This document shows positions 34,704 through 42,342 of a stretch of DNA of 64,000 nucleotides, piece by piece. Below the pieces are notes generated by a model that saw only the letters and a program-made list of their open reading frames with translations, had not been told where the DNA came from and searched no databases. A program made the position numbers and the translations under genes. Position 1 is the stretch's first letter. Each line of letters opens with the position of its first letter. The stretch is from contig JAUXZS010000015.1 of assembly GCA_030692515.1 (NCBI GenBank), positions 124,001-188,000 on the forward strand, given 5' to 3'. This DNA comes from Bacteroidota bacterium (GTDB taxonomy: Bacteria > Bacteroidota > Bacteroidia > B-17B0 > Aurantibacillaceae).

Positions 34704-35843
34704 TTATATACTTGCAATATTTTTTACGATTTTCATTTTAAACCAATTTTTAATTTTTTTAATAATTGTAGATTCTTTTTTAGCCGTTCTAATTTCGCCA
34801 ATTAAAAATCCATAAGGTTTTAATGAATCTATATTATCACATACGATTTTAAACATTGCAATTAAGGGAATTGCTAAAAAAATTCCTGGTATGCCCCAAA
34901 TTAATTGCCCAATTACTAAAGAAATGATAGTAAATAATGGATTGATCTTAACCTGTGAGCCTAAGATGAGTGGCTCTAACACCCATCCTTGAAATAATTG
35001 TACAAATCCGTAGGTGCCGAGGATGCCAAAAATCATAGGAGGACTTGCTCCTTGGACAGCCGCTACTAATACAGTAATTAGAGTGCCAGTGATATTTCCG
35101 ATATATGGAACAATTTCTAATAAGCCGCATAAAATTGCGAAAAATAAAGCGTTTTCAATTCCGATAATAGAAAATCCAATCCCGTACATTATCCATAAAA
35201 TAAATATCATCTTAGAGAGACCAACCAAATATTGTTGAGATACTTTCGTAACGCTATTAATTACAATCTTCATTTCGTTTATTTTGTTTGGCGGAGATAA
35301 CTTAAATAAGAAACTTTTTATATGATCACGATAATAAAGTAGTCCGAATATATAAATGATCGTTAATGAGAAATTTGTTACTAATGAAGCAAAAGATCCA
35401 GCCATTATTGGTATTATTCCTGAAACTGATGGTTGGTGGGTTTTTATTAATTGCGATTGTTTTTCAATTGTAATTCCAAAATGACTGAAAATATATTCTT
35501 GAATTTTCACGCTTGCCTGAATAGCTCTTTCTTTAATTATTGATATATCATTTGCTAATTCAGAAATTTGCCAACCAAGCAAGGCTCCAATACCAGTAAT
35601 AAAAAGTAATAATACAAACACACATATGAAAACAGCAGCTCCTCTGAATATTCTTTTCTCTTCCATCCATTTACAAAACGGCAAAAAAAGTGTTGCTACA
35701 ACTCCACCTATTGCTAAGGGCATTAAAAATTCTTTTGCAAAATATAAACAAGCAATAACCAAAAATAGTAAAAACAAATTTTTTATAAATACAAAACCTG
35801 TTGCTTTAATCTGTTCACTTTTTTTTTCTATAAAATCTGTCAT
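34704..35843 (-). CDS. AI-2E family transporter (PerM-like permease)
   Basis: This 379-residue integral membrane protein has seven or eight helices and the AI-2E/PerM family hallmarks, including the N-terminal LVIACLYFAKEFLMPLAIGG and the C-terminal GSQVKINPLFTIISLVIGQLIWGIPGIFLAIPL. Family members have been linked to autoinducer-2 export, sodium/proton antiport and general envelope stress; the substrate cannot be told here. It lies 70 bases after the stop of the OmpA-PD40 gene at 35914, with no element of its own, so it is probably in that unit under element 5. The start ATG is at 35843. Confidence 0.85.
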   Translation of the reverse strand: MTDFIEKKSEQIKATGFVFIKNLFLLFLVIACLYFAKEFLMPLAIGGVVATLFLPFCKWMEEKRIFRGAAVFICVFVLLLFITGIGALLGWQISELANDISIIKERAIQASVKIQEYIFSHFGITIEKQSQLIKTHQPSVSGIIPIMAGSFASLVTNFSLTIIYIFGLLYYRDHIKSFLFKLSPPNKINEMKIVINSVTKVSQQYLVGLSKMIFILWIMYGIGFSIIGIENALFFAILCGLLEIVPYIGNITGTLITVLVAAVQGASPPMIFGILGTYGFVQLFQGWVLEPLILGSQVKINPLFTIISLVIGQLIWGIPGIFLAIPLIAMFKIVCDNIDSLKPYGFLIGEIRTAKKESTIIKKIKNWFKMKIVKNIASI

Positions 35844-35913
35844 ATACTTTTTGTAAATGGATAATAGGACTATTTTTATTTTGCTATATTTTTTTAGGAG
35901 TTAAACTTAAAAA

Positions 35914-37935
35914 TTAATTTATTCCAATAATTTTAAATTCAACTCTTCTGTTCATTTGTCTTCCTGATTCATTATCGCTTCCGTCTGCATTTGTATTTGG
36001 TTGAGATGGCATTGTTTCTCCATAACCCTTGGCTTTCATTCTTTTAGCACTAATGCCATTTTCTGATAAACGTTTTACAACTGCTTGTGCTCGCTCTTGT
36101 GAAAGTTTTCGGTTGTATTCGTCATCACCTTTGCTGTCTGTATGTCCCGATATTTCAACTTTTACATTCGGATTGTTTTTCATAAACGCTACAAGATTTT
36201 TTATTTCAACTTTAGAAATATCACGTAAGGTTGCCTTATCAAAATCAAAGAAAATATTTTTTAGTGTAATTTTTGAACCCACAATAATTGGGTCTAATAT
36301 TATAGGCTTGTAAATTTCATAGTAATTAGTTTCTAAAGATATTTCCATATTTTCGGAATAGAAAAGGCGATCTTGGGCTTTGTATGTAATGTTGTAGTTT
36401 CTGCCGGGGGTTAAAATAAAAATGTATCTACCAGTCAGACTATTTGGGTGATATATTCCAACAATTTCTTCAGTTAAATTATCTGTAACAACTATTTCTA
36501 CATCCTTTACTGGTTTCCCTAAATTGTCATTTACTATTCCAATCATTAAGGTAAGCGGAGTTTCTTTGCGTTCAAGAAACGTTGCCAAGAAATTATCTTT
36601 TTCGCCTAATCCACCGGAGCGAAAAGATGAAAAATAAGCGTTAAGACCATCTGGACTAATTACAAAATAGATGTCATCATCAGTGGTGTTAATTGGATAG
36701 CCAACATTTTCGGCTTCAGTCCAATCATTAACTCCGCTAAGTGTACTTGAAAAAATATCGAAGCCCCCCATGGTTTTGTGGCCGTTTGAACTGAAATATA
36801 AAGTAACACCATCGTGATGAATGAAAGCCGCATCTTCATCATATTCTGTGTTTATTGTCGGACCTAAATTTTTTGGATTTCCCCATTCTCCATTTGGTAC
36901 TTTTTTAATTGAATAGATATCTCTTCCTCCAAATCCACCAGGTCTGTTACTTGTAAAGTATATCGTGTTTCCATCGGCAGAAAAGCAAGCGCTCGGCTCC
37001 CAATATTTTGAATTAATTTGACTATTTAATTTAATTGGAGCGGTCCATTTGTCGCCATCTAAAGAAGTACTGTATATGTTGCCATCTCCTAAATCATCTT
37101 TATAAATTAATATTGTCTGCCCATCAGGCGAAATGCTAACAGTTGCCTCGTGTTCGTCTGTATTGATGGGGCTTCCAATGCTTTCTGCATATGACCAAGT
37201 ATTTTTTATTTTTTTTGCCATATAAATATCTTCCATATAGTTTCCTTCTTCATCTTGCATCGCCTCACGAAAAACAGGTCGACGAGACGTGAAATAAATT
37301 GAATTTTGGTCTGCGGATAATACCGGGGAATAATCAGCGTAAGTAGAATTTAGTTTATCCCCTAAATTTTCTATTTTAATATTTACTGGATGGGCAACTA
37401 ATTTTTTTGCGGTTTTACACATTTCAATTTTTTGGTTCGCTTCATTAATCAAAACAATATCATTACGATCATTTTTTGCCATAGTTGTTATAAATAAATT
37501 TAAAGTCTCTATAGCTTCGTCGAATTGATAATTAAAATGATAAGCGTCACCCAAAAATTTTAGCGCAATTATTGGAGCATTTTTTTCCTTGTAAGAACTT
37601 TCTTTATAGTCGGCAGTTGCTGATGTAGAAGCCTTAATAAAATAGGGGAGCGCCTTAGATTTGTATCGTCTAGTATTTTGATAGCACACGCCAATTTTGA
37701 ATGCTAAGTTCATGTTAGTAGTATCTTGTTTATATAAATCAAGAAAAATAGTTAGTGCTTCGGCATACCCACCTTTCGCATAGTTTGAAGATTCTGTTTT
37801 TACGCCTTTATAAACCTTATTAAATATTTTTTCAGCGCTATTAAAATCCTCTTCAAAGCTTTCCTTTTTAATTTGAGCAGCTAAATGAGTAATGTTTATA
37901 ATACAAATTAATGTTATTGTAATTATTTTTTTCAT
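35914..37935 (-). CDS. OmpA-family protein with TPR and PD40 repeats, second paralogue
   Basis: This 673-residue protein has a signal peptide (ITLICIINITHLAAQ), TPR-like repeats at about 25-180, PD40 propeller blades at about 205-445 (DQNSIYFTSRRP, DGNTIYFTSNRPGGFGGRDIY, DGVTLYFSSNGHKTMGGFDIF, DGLNAYFSSFRSGGLGEKDNF), a regulatory-like segment, and an OmpA domain at about 555-665 (NIFFDFDKATLRDISKVEIKNL ... ISGHTDSKGDDEYNRKLSQERA) that binds peptidoglycan. It lacks an adjacent porP gene. It begins a unit with the AI-2E permease, and element 5 is upstream. It is a paralogue of 24768-26732. Confidence 0.88.
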   Translation of the reverse strand: MKKIITITLICIINITHLAAQIKKESFEEDFNSAEKIFNKVYKGVKTESSNYAKGGYAEALTIFLDLYKQDTTNMNLAFKIGVCYQNTRRYKSKALPYFIKASTSATADYKESSYKEKNAPIIALKFLGDAYHFNYQFDEAIETLNLFITTMAKNDRNDIVLINEANQKIEMCKTAKKLVAHPVNIKIENLGDKLNSTYADYSPVLSADQNSIYFTSRRPVFREAMQDEEGNYMEDIYMAKKIKNTWSYAESIGSPINTDEHEATVSISPDGQTILIYKDDLGDGNIYSTSLDGDKWTAPIKLNSQINSKYWEPSACFSADGNTIYFTSNRPGGFGGRDIYSIKKVPNGEWGNPKNLGPTINTEYDEDAAFIHHDGVTLYFSSNGHKTMGGFDIFSSTLSGVNDWTEAENVGYPINTTDDDIYFVISPDGLNAYFSSFRSGGLGEKDNFLATFLERKETPLTLMIGIVNDNLGKPVKDVEIVVTDNLTEEIVGIYHPNSLTGRYIFILTPGRNYNITYKAQDRLFYSENMEISLETNYYEIYKPIILDPIIVGSKITLKNIFFDFDKATLRDISKVEIKNLVAFMKNNPNVKVEISGHTDSKGDDEYNRKLSQERAQAVVKRLSENGISAKRMKAKGYGETMPSQPNTNADGSDNESGRQMNRRVEFKIIGIN

Positions 37936-37985
37936 GAGTTTTATTATTGTAATTTATAATTTTAGCGAATTAAGTATTCGTCGTG

Positions 37986-38053
37986 TAAAGATGCTTAGTG
38001 TTATAGCCTTTTGATTACATAACTTATAAAATAAGTTACATCATTCACACATT
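37986..38053 (-). promoter_or_regulatory. Composite regulatory element 5 (OmpA-PD40 and AI-2E permease)
   Basis: Minus strand: cap AATGTGTGAAT (38043-38053), distal half-site ATGTAAC (38035-38041), proximal half-site ATGTAAT (38014-38020), -7 box CATCTTTA (37986-37993). Half-sites are 21 bp apart, with 20 bases to the -7 box. Here the direct repeat is nearly perfect. Confidence 0.83.
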
Positions 38054-38111
38054 TTTTTGGCTGTGAAAAAATGTGTTAATTTAACAGAGATGTTATTTTG
38101 GATGTTTAGAG

Positions 38112-38258
38112 TTAACCCCAACTAACTATTTTTTGATCAGGTTTATTTTTTGAATTCTCAGATGAATTTTTTGAGATGCGATACCCAATGACAAATTTTT
38201 TTGAAACGCCAGAGAATCTTCCGGTAATAATTAAAGCTATATTTTTAAGTTTTTTCAT
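38112..38258 (-). CDS. Small basic protein downstream of csbD
   Basis: A 48-residue frame starts with ATG at 38258 (MKKLKNIALIITGRFSG) and runs to TAA at 38112. I recognise no family. The composition is basic, with a weakly hydrophobic N-terminus. It lies 34 bases after the stop of the first CsbD gene on the same strand, so it could be the second gene of that unit under element 6. The coding call rests on position and an intact frame only. Confidence 0.35.
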   Translation of the reverse strand: MKKLKNIALIITGRFSGVSKKFVIGYRISKNSSENSKNKPDQKIVSWG

Positions 38259-38292
38259 TTTTTTATAATTTTTATTGAATTATAAACCCAAC

Positions 38293-38493
38293 TTATAGCG
38301 CCCCAATTATGTCCGTGAGTTCTTCTTTTGTTTTACCAAGTTTAATTTGAATTTTGTTTAACATTTCTTCTTTTTTACCGTTTAAATAAAATAAATCATC
38401 ATCTGTTAAATCTGAAAATTTCTGCTTTATCTTTTCTTTTGTTTCGTTCCAATTCGGTTTGTGAGGAGAGGATGTGGCCGCTAAATTTGTCAT
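38293..38493 (-). CDS. CsbD-family stress protein (copy 1)
   Basis: This 66-residue protein matches CsbD, with the family core NWNETKEKIKQKFSDLTDDDL and then GKKEEMLNKIQIKLGKTKEELTDII. CsbD-like proteins are abundant general-stress proteins in many bacteria with a helical fold and unknown molecular role; they are known to be sigma-B dependent in Bacillus. This copy has an extra 12 N-terminal residues compared with copy 2 at 43511-43699. It is cytosolic and has its own element 6 about 40 bases upstream, giving a leader of about 31 bases. The only possible co-transcribed gene is the 48-residue frame downstream. Confidence 0.9.
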   Translation of the reverse strand: MTNLAATSSPHKPNWNETKEKIKQKFSDLTDDDLFYLNGKKEEMLNKIQIKLGKTKEELTDIIGAL

Positions 38494-38530
38494 TTAAAAT
38501 TAATTTAATTGTAATAGTATTATTACATAG

Positions 38531-38598
38531 CAAAGATCATTGATATCATGAAGGAAAGTATTATGTAATTATTTAAAAGACTTACAACATTCACATAT
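38531..38598 (-). promoter_or_regulatory. Composite regulatory element 6 (csbD copy 1)
   Basis: Minus strand: cap ATATGTGAAT (38589-38598), distal half-site TTGTAAG (38581-38587), proximal half-site ACATAAT (38560-38566), -7 box GATCTTTG (38531-38538). Spacings are 21 bp and 21 bases; the half-sites are weaker than in most copies. Confidence 0.72.
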
Positions 38599-38755
38599 AA
38601 AAAAATTAATAGTAAAACCTGTTGTTGAATAATAAGAAAGTAATAGAAGTAAATGTGTTTGTGATTAAAATATAGCTGAATGGTTAAAAAAGAATTGATG
38701 TTCTGTTTTATGCTTGCACAAATATTTTTTTGTTGAGTTGAATAGTGGAATTAAT

Positions 38756-39151
38756 TTACACGCCTTTGTTGTGAATTTTTTTATTTAGAAGTGTATTTAG
38801 CAAAGTATGAGCTCCGGATTTTATTCCACTAGCATTTTTTGAAACAATATTTGTAACTCCAAATTGTAATAGAGCACCTAAGGCTTGTTTTAGTGGATTA
38901 TGGCTCGAGCCTATTGTTATTTTTTTAGAGAGGTATCCGGTGGCAATTCCTATAGTTGTATTAACTAAGTTGTTTTTTAAATCGGGTGCAGTTATTAATT
39001 CCTTAATTGTGTTTTTGATTATATTCACTGGCTTCATACTTTCATAGGTTGCCTTAAACTGTTCAATTAATATTCGTTTTTCGTTGGCCTGTTTAATTTC
39101 GAGAAAAATAATTGCGGCTTTTAAGTCATTTGTATTTTGTATTTTTTCCAT
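38756..39151 (-). CDS. Conserved-type hypothetical, last gene of the small-protein run
   Basis: I do not recognise a named family for this 131-residue protein. The first half is a charged helix (KAAIIFLEIKQANEKRILIEQFKATYESMKPVNIIKNTIKELI); the second half has small-residue-rich, mildly hydrophobic segments (TTIGIATGYLSKK, GALLQFGVTNIVSKN). That arrangement recalls small phage-holin- or YtxH-associated envelope proteins often clustered with them. It starts six bases after the stop of the holin-like gene, so translation is probably coupled. It is the last gene of the 12-gene unit under element 7. Its function is unknown. Confidence 0.65.
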   Translation of the reverse strand: MEKIQNTNDLKAAIIFLEIKQANEKRILIEQFKATYESMKPVNIIKNTIKELITAPDLKNNLVNTTIGIATGYLSKKITIGSSHNPLKQALGALLQFGVTNIVSKNASGIKSGAHTLLNTLLNKKIHNKGV

Positions 39152-39157
39152 TTTACT

Positions 39158-39499
39158 TTATTTAAGAAGTTGTAAAATGATTGAATTATTAATTTGTTTT
39201 TTAATCCAGTTGTTCAATATAAAAAACAAAGCACCCAAGACAAATGCATAAAATCCTGCAACACATAAAAACCCAAAATAGATTTTGCCTAAAAGATCGC
39301 CTAACCAAAGAGCTAATCCAATATTTGCAAAAACCAAAAATATGCCGAAAACAAAAAGCCCTATACCACGGTATAAAAACGTGGATGAAATTTTAGCGCT
39401 TTTATCTATTACTTTGAGTTTTATTAACTCAAAACTTGTTTTCCCATATTCTTCGACCCTTTCAATGAGAGGTTCTAAAAAAGATGTTTTGTTTTCCAT
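39158..39499 (-). CDS. Phage holin-like (PF07332-type) membrane protein
   Basis: This 113-residue protein begins with a charged helix (LIERVEEYGKTSFELIKLKVIDKSAKI) followed by two close transmembrane helices at about 42-65 and 70-97. This layout is that of the Actinobacteria holin-X/YqjE-type families, annotated as holin-like but chromosomally found beside YtxH and CsbD in many genomes, where a role in envelope stress is more likely than lysis. No endolysin or phage gene is nearby. The gene lies 40 bases after the YtxH stop and six before the next start. Assignment to the family is from topology and the FELIKLKVID motif. Confidence 0.68.
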   Translation of the reverse strand: MENKTSFLEPLIERVEEYGKTSFELIKLKVIDKSAKISSTFLYRGIGLFVFGIFLVFANIGLALWLGDLLGKIYFGFLCVAGFYAFVLGALFFILNNWIKKQINNSIILQLLK

Positions 39500-39539
39500 A
39501 ACTACGTTTTGTCTTAAAGGGTGCTTTGAAATTTCCGAT

Positions 39540-39818
39540 TTAGCTCAAGTGCGATTTCAATTCTTTTTTATATTCTTCGGCGCTATGTTTTCCTTTTTCG
39601 TATAGTTCACTAGCTTCTTCTTTAGCCGCTTCAAATTTTTCAGAGAGACTACATAATAAATCTTCAAATTTTTCTTTCAAATCATCTACAGTATCTTCAC
39701 CTTTTCGTGAAAGTTTTTTTCTTGTTTCTGATCCTTTGTCTGGTGCAAATAATATGCCCATTAATGCACCTACGGCTACGCCTGCTAATACACCTATTAC
39801 TACATTTGTTTTACTCAT
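39540..39818 (-). CDS. YtxH-domain protein
   Basis: This 92-residue protein has the YtxH pattern: a short N-terminal hydrophobic stretch rich in Gly and Ala (VVIGVLAGVAVGALMGILFAPDKGSETRKK) followed by a charged coiled-coil tail with LKEKFEDLL and SEKFEAAKEE. The GxLFAPxxGxxTR signature is the family hallmark. YtxH proteins are general-stress proteins of unknown function that are attached to the membrane. The gene lies 37 bases after the lmo0937-like gene and 40 before the holin-like gene in the 12-gene unit under element 7. Confidence 0.88.
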   Translation of the reverse strand: MSKTNVVIGVLAGVAVGALMGILFAPDKGSETRKKLSRKGEDTVDDLKEKFEDLLCSLSEKFEAAKEEASELYEKGKHSAEEYKKELKSHLS

Positions 39819-39855
39819 GATTGTTGTTTTAGATTTGTTTATGTTTTTTTTAAAT

Positions 39856-40011
39856 TTATACTACTTTTTTTCCTTGAATGACTCTTAGAATTACCGATAT
39901 AAGAGCAATTATTAAAAGAATGTGAATAATGCCACCCACATTATATCCTATAAATCCGATAGCCCAAGCAATTATTAATATTACTGCGATTAAATAAAGT
40001 AAGTTTCCCAT
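39856..40011 (-). CDS. lmo0937-family small membrane protein
   Basis: This 51-residue frame was found by eye. It encodes two short hydrophobic helices (LLYLIAVILIIAWAIGFIGY and GGIIHILLIIALISVILRV) joined by a Gly-rich turn, which is the signature of the lmo0937-family small membrane proteins of unknown function, often found among stress genes. The ATG at 40011 and TAA at 39856 frame it cleanly. It lies 22 bases after the acidic protein and 37 before YtxH. Its hydrophobic pattern recurs at the C-terminus of the lipoprotein at 40306-40881. Confidence 0.85.
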   Translation of the reverse strand: MGNLLYLIAVILIIAWAIGFIGYNVGGIIHILLIIALISVILRVIQGKKVV

Positions 40012-40033
40012 GTTTTTGTTTTTTTAATTATTA

Positions 40034-40279
40034 TTATTGTTTAGTTGGATTTTGTTCTGGACTAGTTTTATCAGCGTCTGTATCAATTCCTGTTCTGTCT
40101 GGATCAACTTCTCTTTTAGGTTTATCAAACTTGTTTTTTTCATCAGACTTGTCGGTTTGATTTTGTGTTGCATCTGCATTTTCATCCGATCCAGTTTTAT
40201 CTGCATCTATGTCTATTCCGGTGGTGTCAATTTTCTTTTCTGATTTTTCAGTATTTGTTTTTTTTCTTTTTGCTGTCAT
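40034..40279 (-). CDS. Small low-complexity charged protein
   Basis: This 81-residue protein is almost entirely charged or polar, with an N-terminal basic stretch (TAKRKKTNTEKSEKK) and two similar repeats around TTGIDIDADKTGSDE and DRTGIDTDADKTSPEQ. It has no hydrophobic segment and is probably disordered and cytosolic. I recognise no domain. The duplicated IDxDADKT unit is the only clear internal structure and could bind a metal or act as a flexible spacer. It lies 26 bases after the lipoprotein stop and 22 before the lmo0937-like gene, within the unit under element 7. Confidence 0.6.
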   Translation of the reverse strand: MTAKRKKTNTEKSEKKIDTTGIDIDADKTGSDENADATQNQTDKSDEKNKFDKPKREVDPDRTGIDTDADKTSPEQNPTKQ

Positions 40280-40305
40280 AATATTTTTTTATAATTGTAA
40301 TTATT

Positions 40306-40881
40306 TTATACTATATGTAGTAACCATAGAATTAAAAATATTAAAGCTACTACTAATAAAATGTGAATTAATCCACCTAATGAACCTAAAGAAAATCCTA
40401 ATGCCCATAATATTAAAAGCACTAATATTATTATCCAAAATAAGCTTAGTCCGTCTCCATCATGATCATGATCAGCGTTAAAATATAGAAACGGCTGTTT
40501 TAGTTGCTTAAGCGGTTTGTTAATTGTTAATGGTTTGTAGTTTGTTGATTGATTAATTCTTGTTTCTGAATTGTTTTTACCTTGAACTTTAGCGCCATTT
40601 GCAGTGATTGCATTAGTGGTAGCAATTGTTGATGGATTATTACTTTCTTTCAGTAGCGTTTGTTCAGTCTCTGTTTTTAAAGAATAAAACGGCGGCTCTA
40701 TTTTTACTAAATTTTCTGCCGGAGTTGCATCGGCTTTAGGTTTTAGTTGTTTTGATTTGCTGTGCGACACATAATAACCTTTGTTATAGTGACGTTTAAT
40801 TATTGAGCTATTTGATTTGCAAGAGCTAAACAAAATGCTTGCCATGATGCAGATGATACTGAATGTAATTATTTTTTTCAT
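40306..40881 (-). CDS. Lipoprotein fused to an lmo0937-like membrane hairpin
   Basis: This 191-residue protein combines a lipoprotein signal (FSIICIMASILFSSC, Cys near 21), a basic, polar middle of about 100 residues, and a C-terminal hydrophobic hairpin (residues about 143-190; SLFWIIILVLLILWALGFSLGSLGGLIHILLVV in two parts) that closely resembles the stand-alone lmo0937-like protein encoded at 39856. A DHDHDGDG stretch precedes the hairpin and could bind metal. Both a lipid anchor and membrane helices in one short protein are unusual. The gene is in the 12-gene unit under element 7, 16 bases after the release-factor-like gene. Confidence 0.7.
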   Translation of the reverse strand: MKKIITFSIICIMASILFSSCKSNSSIIKRHYNKGYYVSHSKSKQLKPKADATPAENLVKIEPPFYSLKTETEQTLLKESNNPSTIATTNAITANGAKVQGKNNSETRINQSTNYKPLTINKPLKQLKQPFLYFNADHDHDGDGLSLFWIIILVLLILWALGFSLGSLGGLIHILLVVALIFLILWLLHIV

Positions 40882-40897
40882 GTTATTTTTTTTTGGT

Positions 40898-41278
40898 TTA
40901 TGTTTTATTAAAGTATTCTTTTACAAATAGGAGCTGTTGATTCTCAGTCATTTTATCAGCCTGTTTTAATTCTATTTTTGAGTCCTTAAAACGAAGGTCG
41001 TCTTTAATTAAATTCCACAATTCGCTTTTTGCAGTTGTTGGGCCAAAAAGTAAAATGTTTTTAAAATCAAGAGCTTGTTCAATTATTTGTTTGTAGTATT
41101 TTGCTTGAAGATGTTGTTCCTTATTATGCATCAAGTTTTCATTTTTTCTGATGCTTAATTCTTTTTCTTCATGGGTAAACTCTGACTTAATATTTTTTGC
41201 AGTTATTTCCTCATTTTCTACTTCAAGAATATGTGCAACGGCATGATCCAAGTATATCCCTATATTTTCAGCTTTCAT
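40898..41278 (-). CDS. Small protein resembling the C-terminal part of bacterial release-factor-like proteins
   Basis: This 126-residue cytosolic protein opens with NIGIYLDHAVAHILEVENEEI, has a middle charged region (THEEKELSIRKNENLMHNKEQH), and ends with ILLFGPTTAKSELWNLIKDDLRF and KQADKMTENQQLLFVKEYF. The LDHxxAxLxE opening followed by the xFGPTxAKxEL motif looks like a conserved Bacteroidota family; it recalls the eRF1/Pelota domain 3-like core of baeRF and host-attachment proteins, but the resemblance is from motif memory and not proven. The role is therefore unknown, possibly RNA or ribosome binding under stress. It is in the unit under element 7, 11 bases after the outer-membrane-like gene. 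Confidence 0.55.
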   Translation of the reverse strand: MKAENIGIYLDHAVAHILEVENEEITAKNIKSEFTHEEKELSIRKNENLMHNKEQHLQAKYYKQIIEQALDFKNILLFGPTTAKSELWNLIKDDLRFKDSKIELKQADKMTENQQLLFVKEYFNKT

Positions 41279-41289
41279 ATTTTTGTTAT

Positions 41290-41859
41290 TTATAAGTGTA
41301 CTGCTAAACCTAAAGTTGAAAATCCCGAAGAGAGGTCAAGAAACATTCCAAGTTTATTATTAAAATGGTACTCTGCTCCAATATGACCGTCTAAATATAA
41401 TCCACTTGTTCCGTGCGACACTGTTGTCTCACCATAGTATCCATTTTCCCAGGTTGTTTTACGTATTGCAAATCCTATTGAACCCGCTAAATAAAAATCC
41501 CATTTGGAATTTGCTTTTAGAATTTCATCAAAGTAATAGGTAGCTTTTACGCCTATAGGCATTACTGTAGTACGGTGATAATAATTTCTATATGGATAAT
41601 TTTTGTTACCCCAATAATAATTATTTTGATAGCTATAATAAGTGATGAAGGGAGCTAAAGTTAAATTTTTAACCACATCAAATTCGAAATTGGCGTGAAA
41701 TACGGGCACATTATTGTGTATGTAGCCATAATAACCAATTCCAATGCCGGCATTTAGGGTGTTGCCGTGTTTTTCTGTGGTTGATGTTGCTTCTTGAGCA
41801 GATATTTTAGTTAATGCTGTTGCAGTAATTAAAATTAATAATAGAGTTATTTTTTTCAT
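41290..41859 (-). CDS. Small outer membrane beta-barrel protein
   Basis: This 189-residue protein has a signal peptide (LLLILITATALTKISAQ) and alternating aromatic/hydrophobic residues (GNTLNAGIGIGYYGYIHNN, FHANFEFDVVKNLTLAPFITYYSY) that mark an eight-stranded barrel in the outer membrane. Tyr- and Asn-rich strands lie in the middle (YYWGNKNYPYRNYYHR). I recognise no precise family. The last residues (LGLAVHL) form a hydrophobic end suited to barrel assembly. It is in the unit under element 7, 22 bases after the lipocalin-like lipoprotein and 11 before the release-factor-like gene. Its role is probably structural or small-solute transport. Confidence 0.7.
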   Translation of the reverse strand: MKKITLLLILITATALTKISAQEATSTTEKHGNTLNAGIGIGYYGYIHNNVPVFHANFEFDVVKNLTLAPFITYYSYQNNYYWGNKNYPYRNYYHRTTVMPIGVKATYYFDEILKANSKWDFYLAGSIGFAIRKTTWENGYYGETTVSHGTSGLYLDGHIGAEYHFNNKLGMFLDLSSGFSTLGLAVHL

Positions 41860-41881
41860 GTTTATTTTATTTATTTTATTT

Positions 41882-42295
41882 TTAATTCCCGATTAAGTGT
41901 AGTTCATGTTTATCATTCCCCTCGATGTAAGAATACCAAAACGATTTTTCTTCTAATTTTAAAATTGTTAGTTTTCTTGAGGCTTGACCATCTGATCCAT
42001 TAAGTTTTATCTCGGTATCTTTATTTTGAAAAGACCAAGTACCAGTTCCATCTAAGATGCCCCACGAATATGAGTAAGCACCTTGTTTGGTGTAAGTTTC
42101 AGTGTAACTAGAAACTAGGGATGTATAATCATTACCGTTAATTTTATAATTTTCAACTTTCCAAGTATTGGCAACTCTTTCGGCTCTTGATCTTAAACTG
42201 ATTGTAGGGCCATCCGGGTATTTTTTACAACTTTGAATGGTTGGTATAAGTAATGCAGAAAGGATTATGGTTACTGCGATAAATTTTAATTTCAT
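41882..42295 (-). CDS. Lipocalin-like lipoprotein
   Basis: This 137-residue protein has a lipoprotein signal (AVTIILSALLIPTIQSC, Cys near 23). The mature part starts with KKYPDGPTISLRSRAERVANTWKVENY and contains a small beta-rich region (GTGTWSFQNKDTEIKLNGSDGQASRKLTILKLEEKSFWY), a layout often annotated as lipocalin-like in Bacteroidota. The W-K-V segment after the signal and the LxLxxxSFW motif fit that group. The ligand is unknown. It is anchored in a membrane leaflet facing the periplasm or exposed on the surface. The gene lies 47 bases after the porin-family gene in the unit under element 7. Confidence 0.68.
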   Translation of the reverse strand: MKLKFIAVTIILSALLIPTIQSCKKYPDGPTISLRSRAERVANTWKVENYKINGNDYTSLVSSYTETYTKQGAYSYSWGILDGTGTWSFQNKDTEIKLNGSDGQASRKLTILKLEEKSFWYSYIEGNDKHELHLIGN

Positions 42296-42342
42296 TTGAT
42301 TTTTATTTTAATGTTTATGTTTTTAATTTTCTTTTAATTTTA

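Noticed and set aside
39158-39499. Holin-like gene as a sign of a prophage
   Set aside because: No other phage gene (endolysin, portal, terminase, integrase) is near; YtxH and CsbD neighbours point to a chromosomal stress gene.
40024-40206. 60-codon frame overlapping the acidic protein
   Set aside because: It is a shadow of the acidic protein gene in another frame, low-complexity and poly-Asn at its end.
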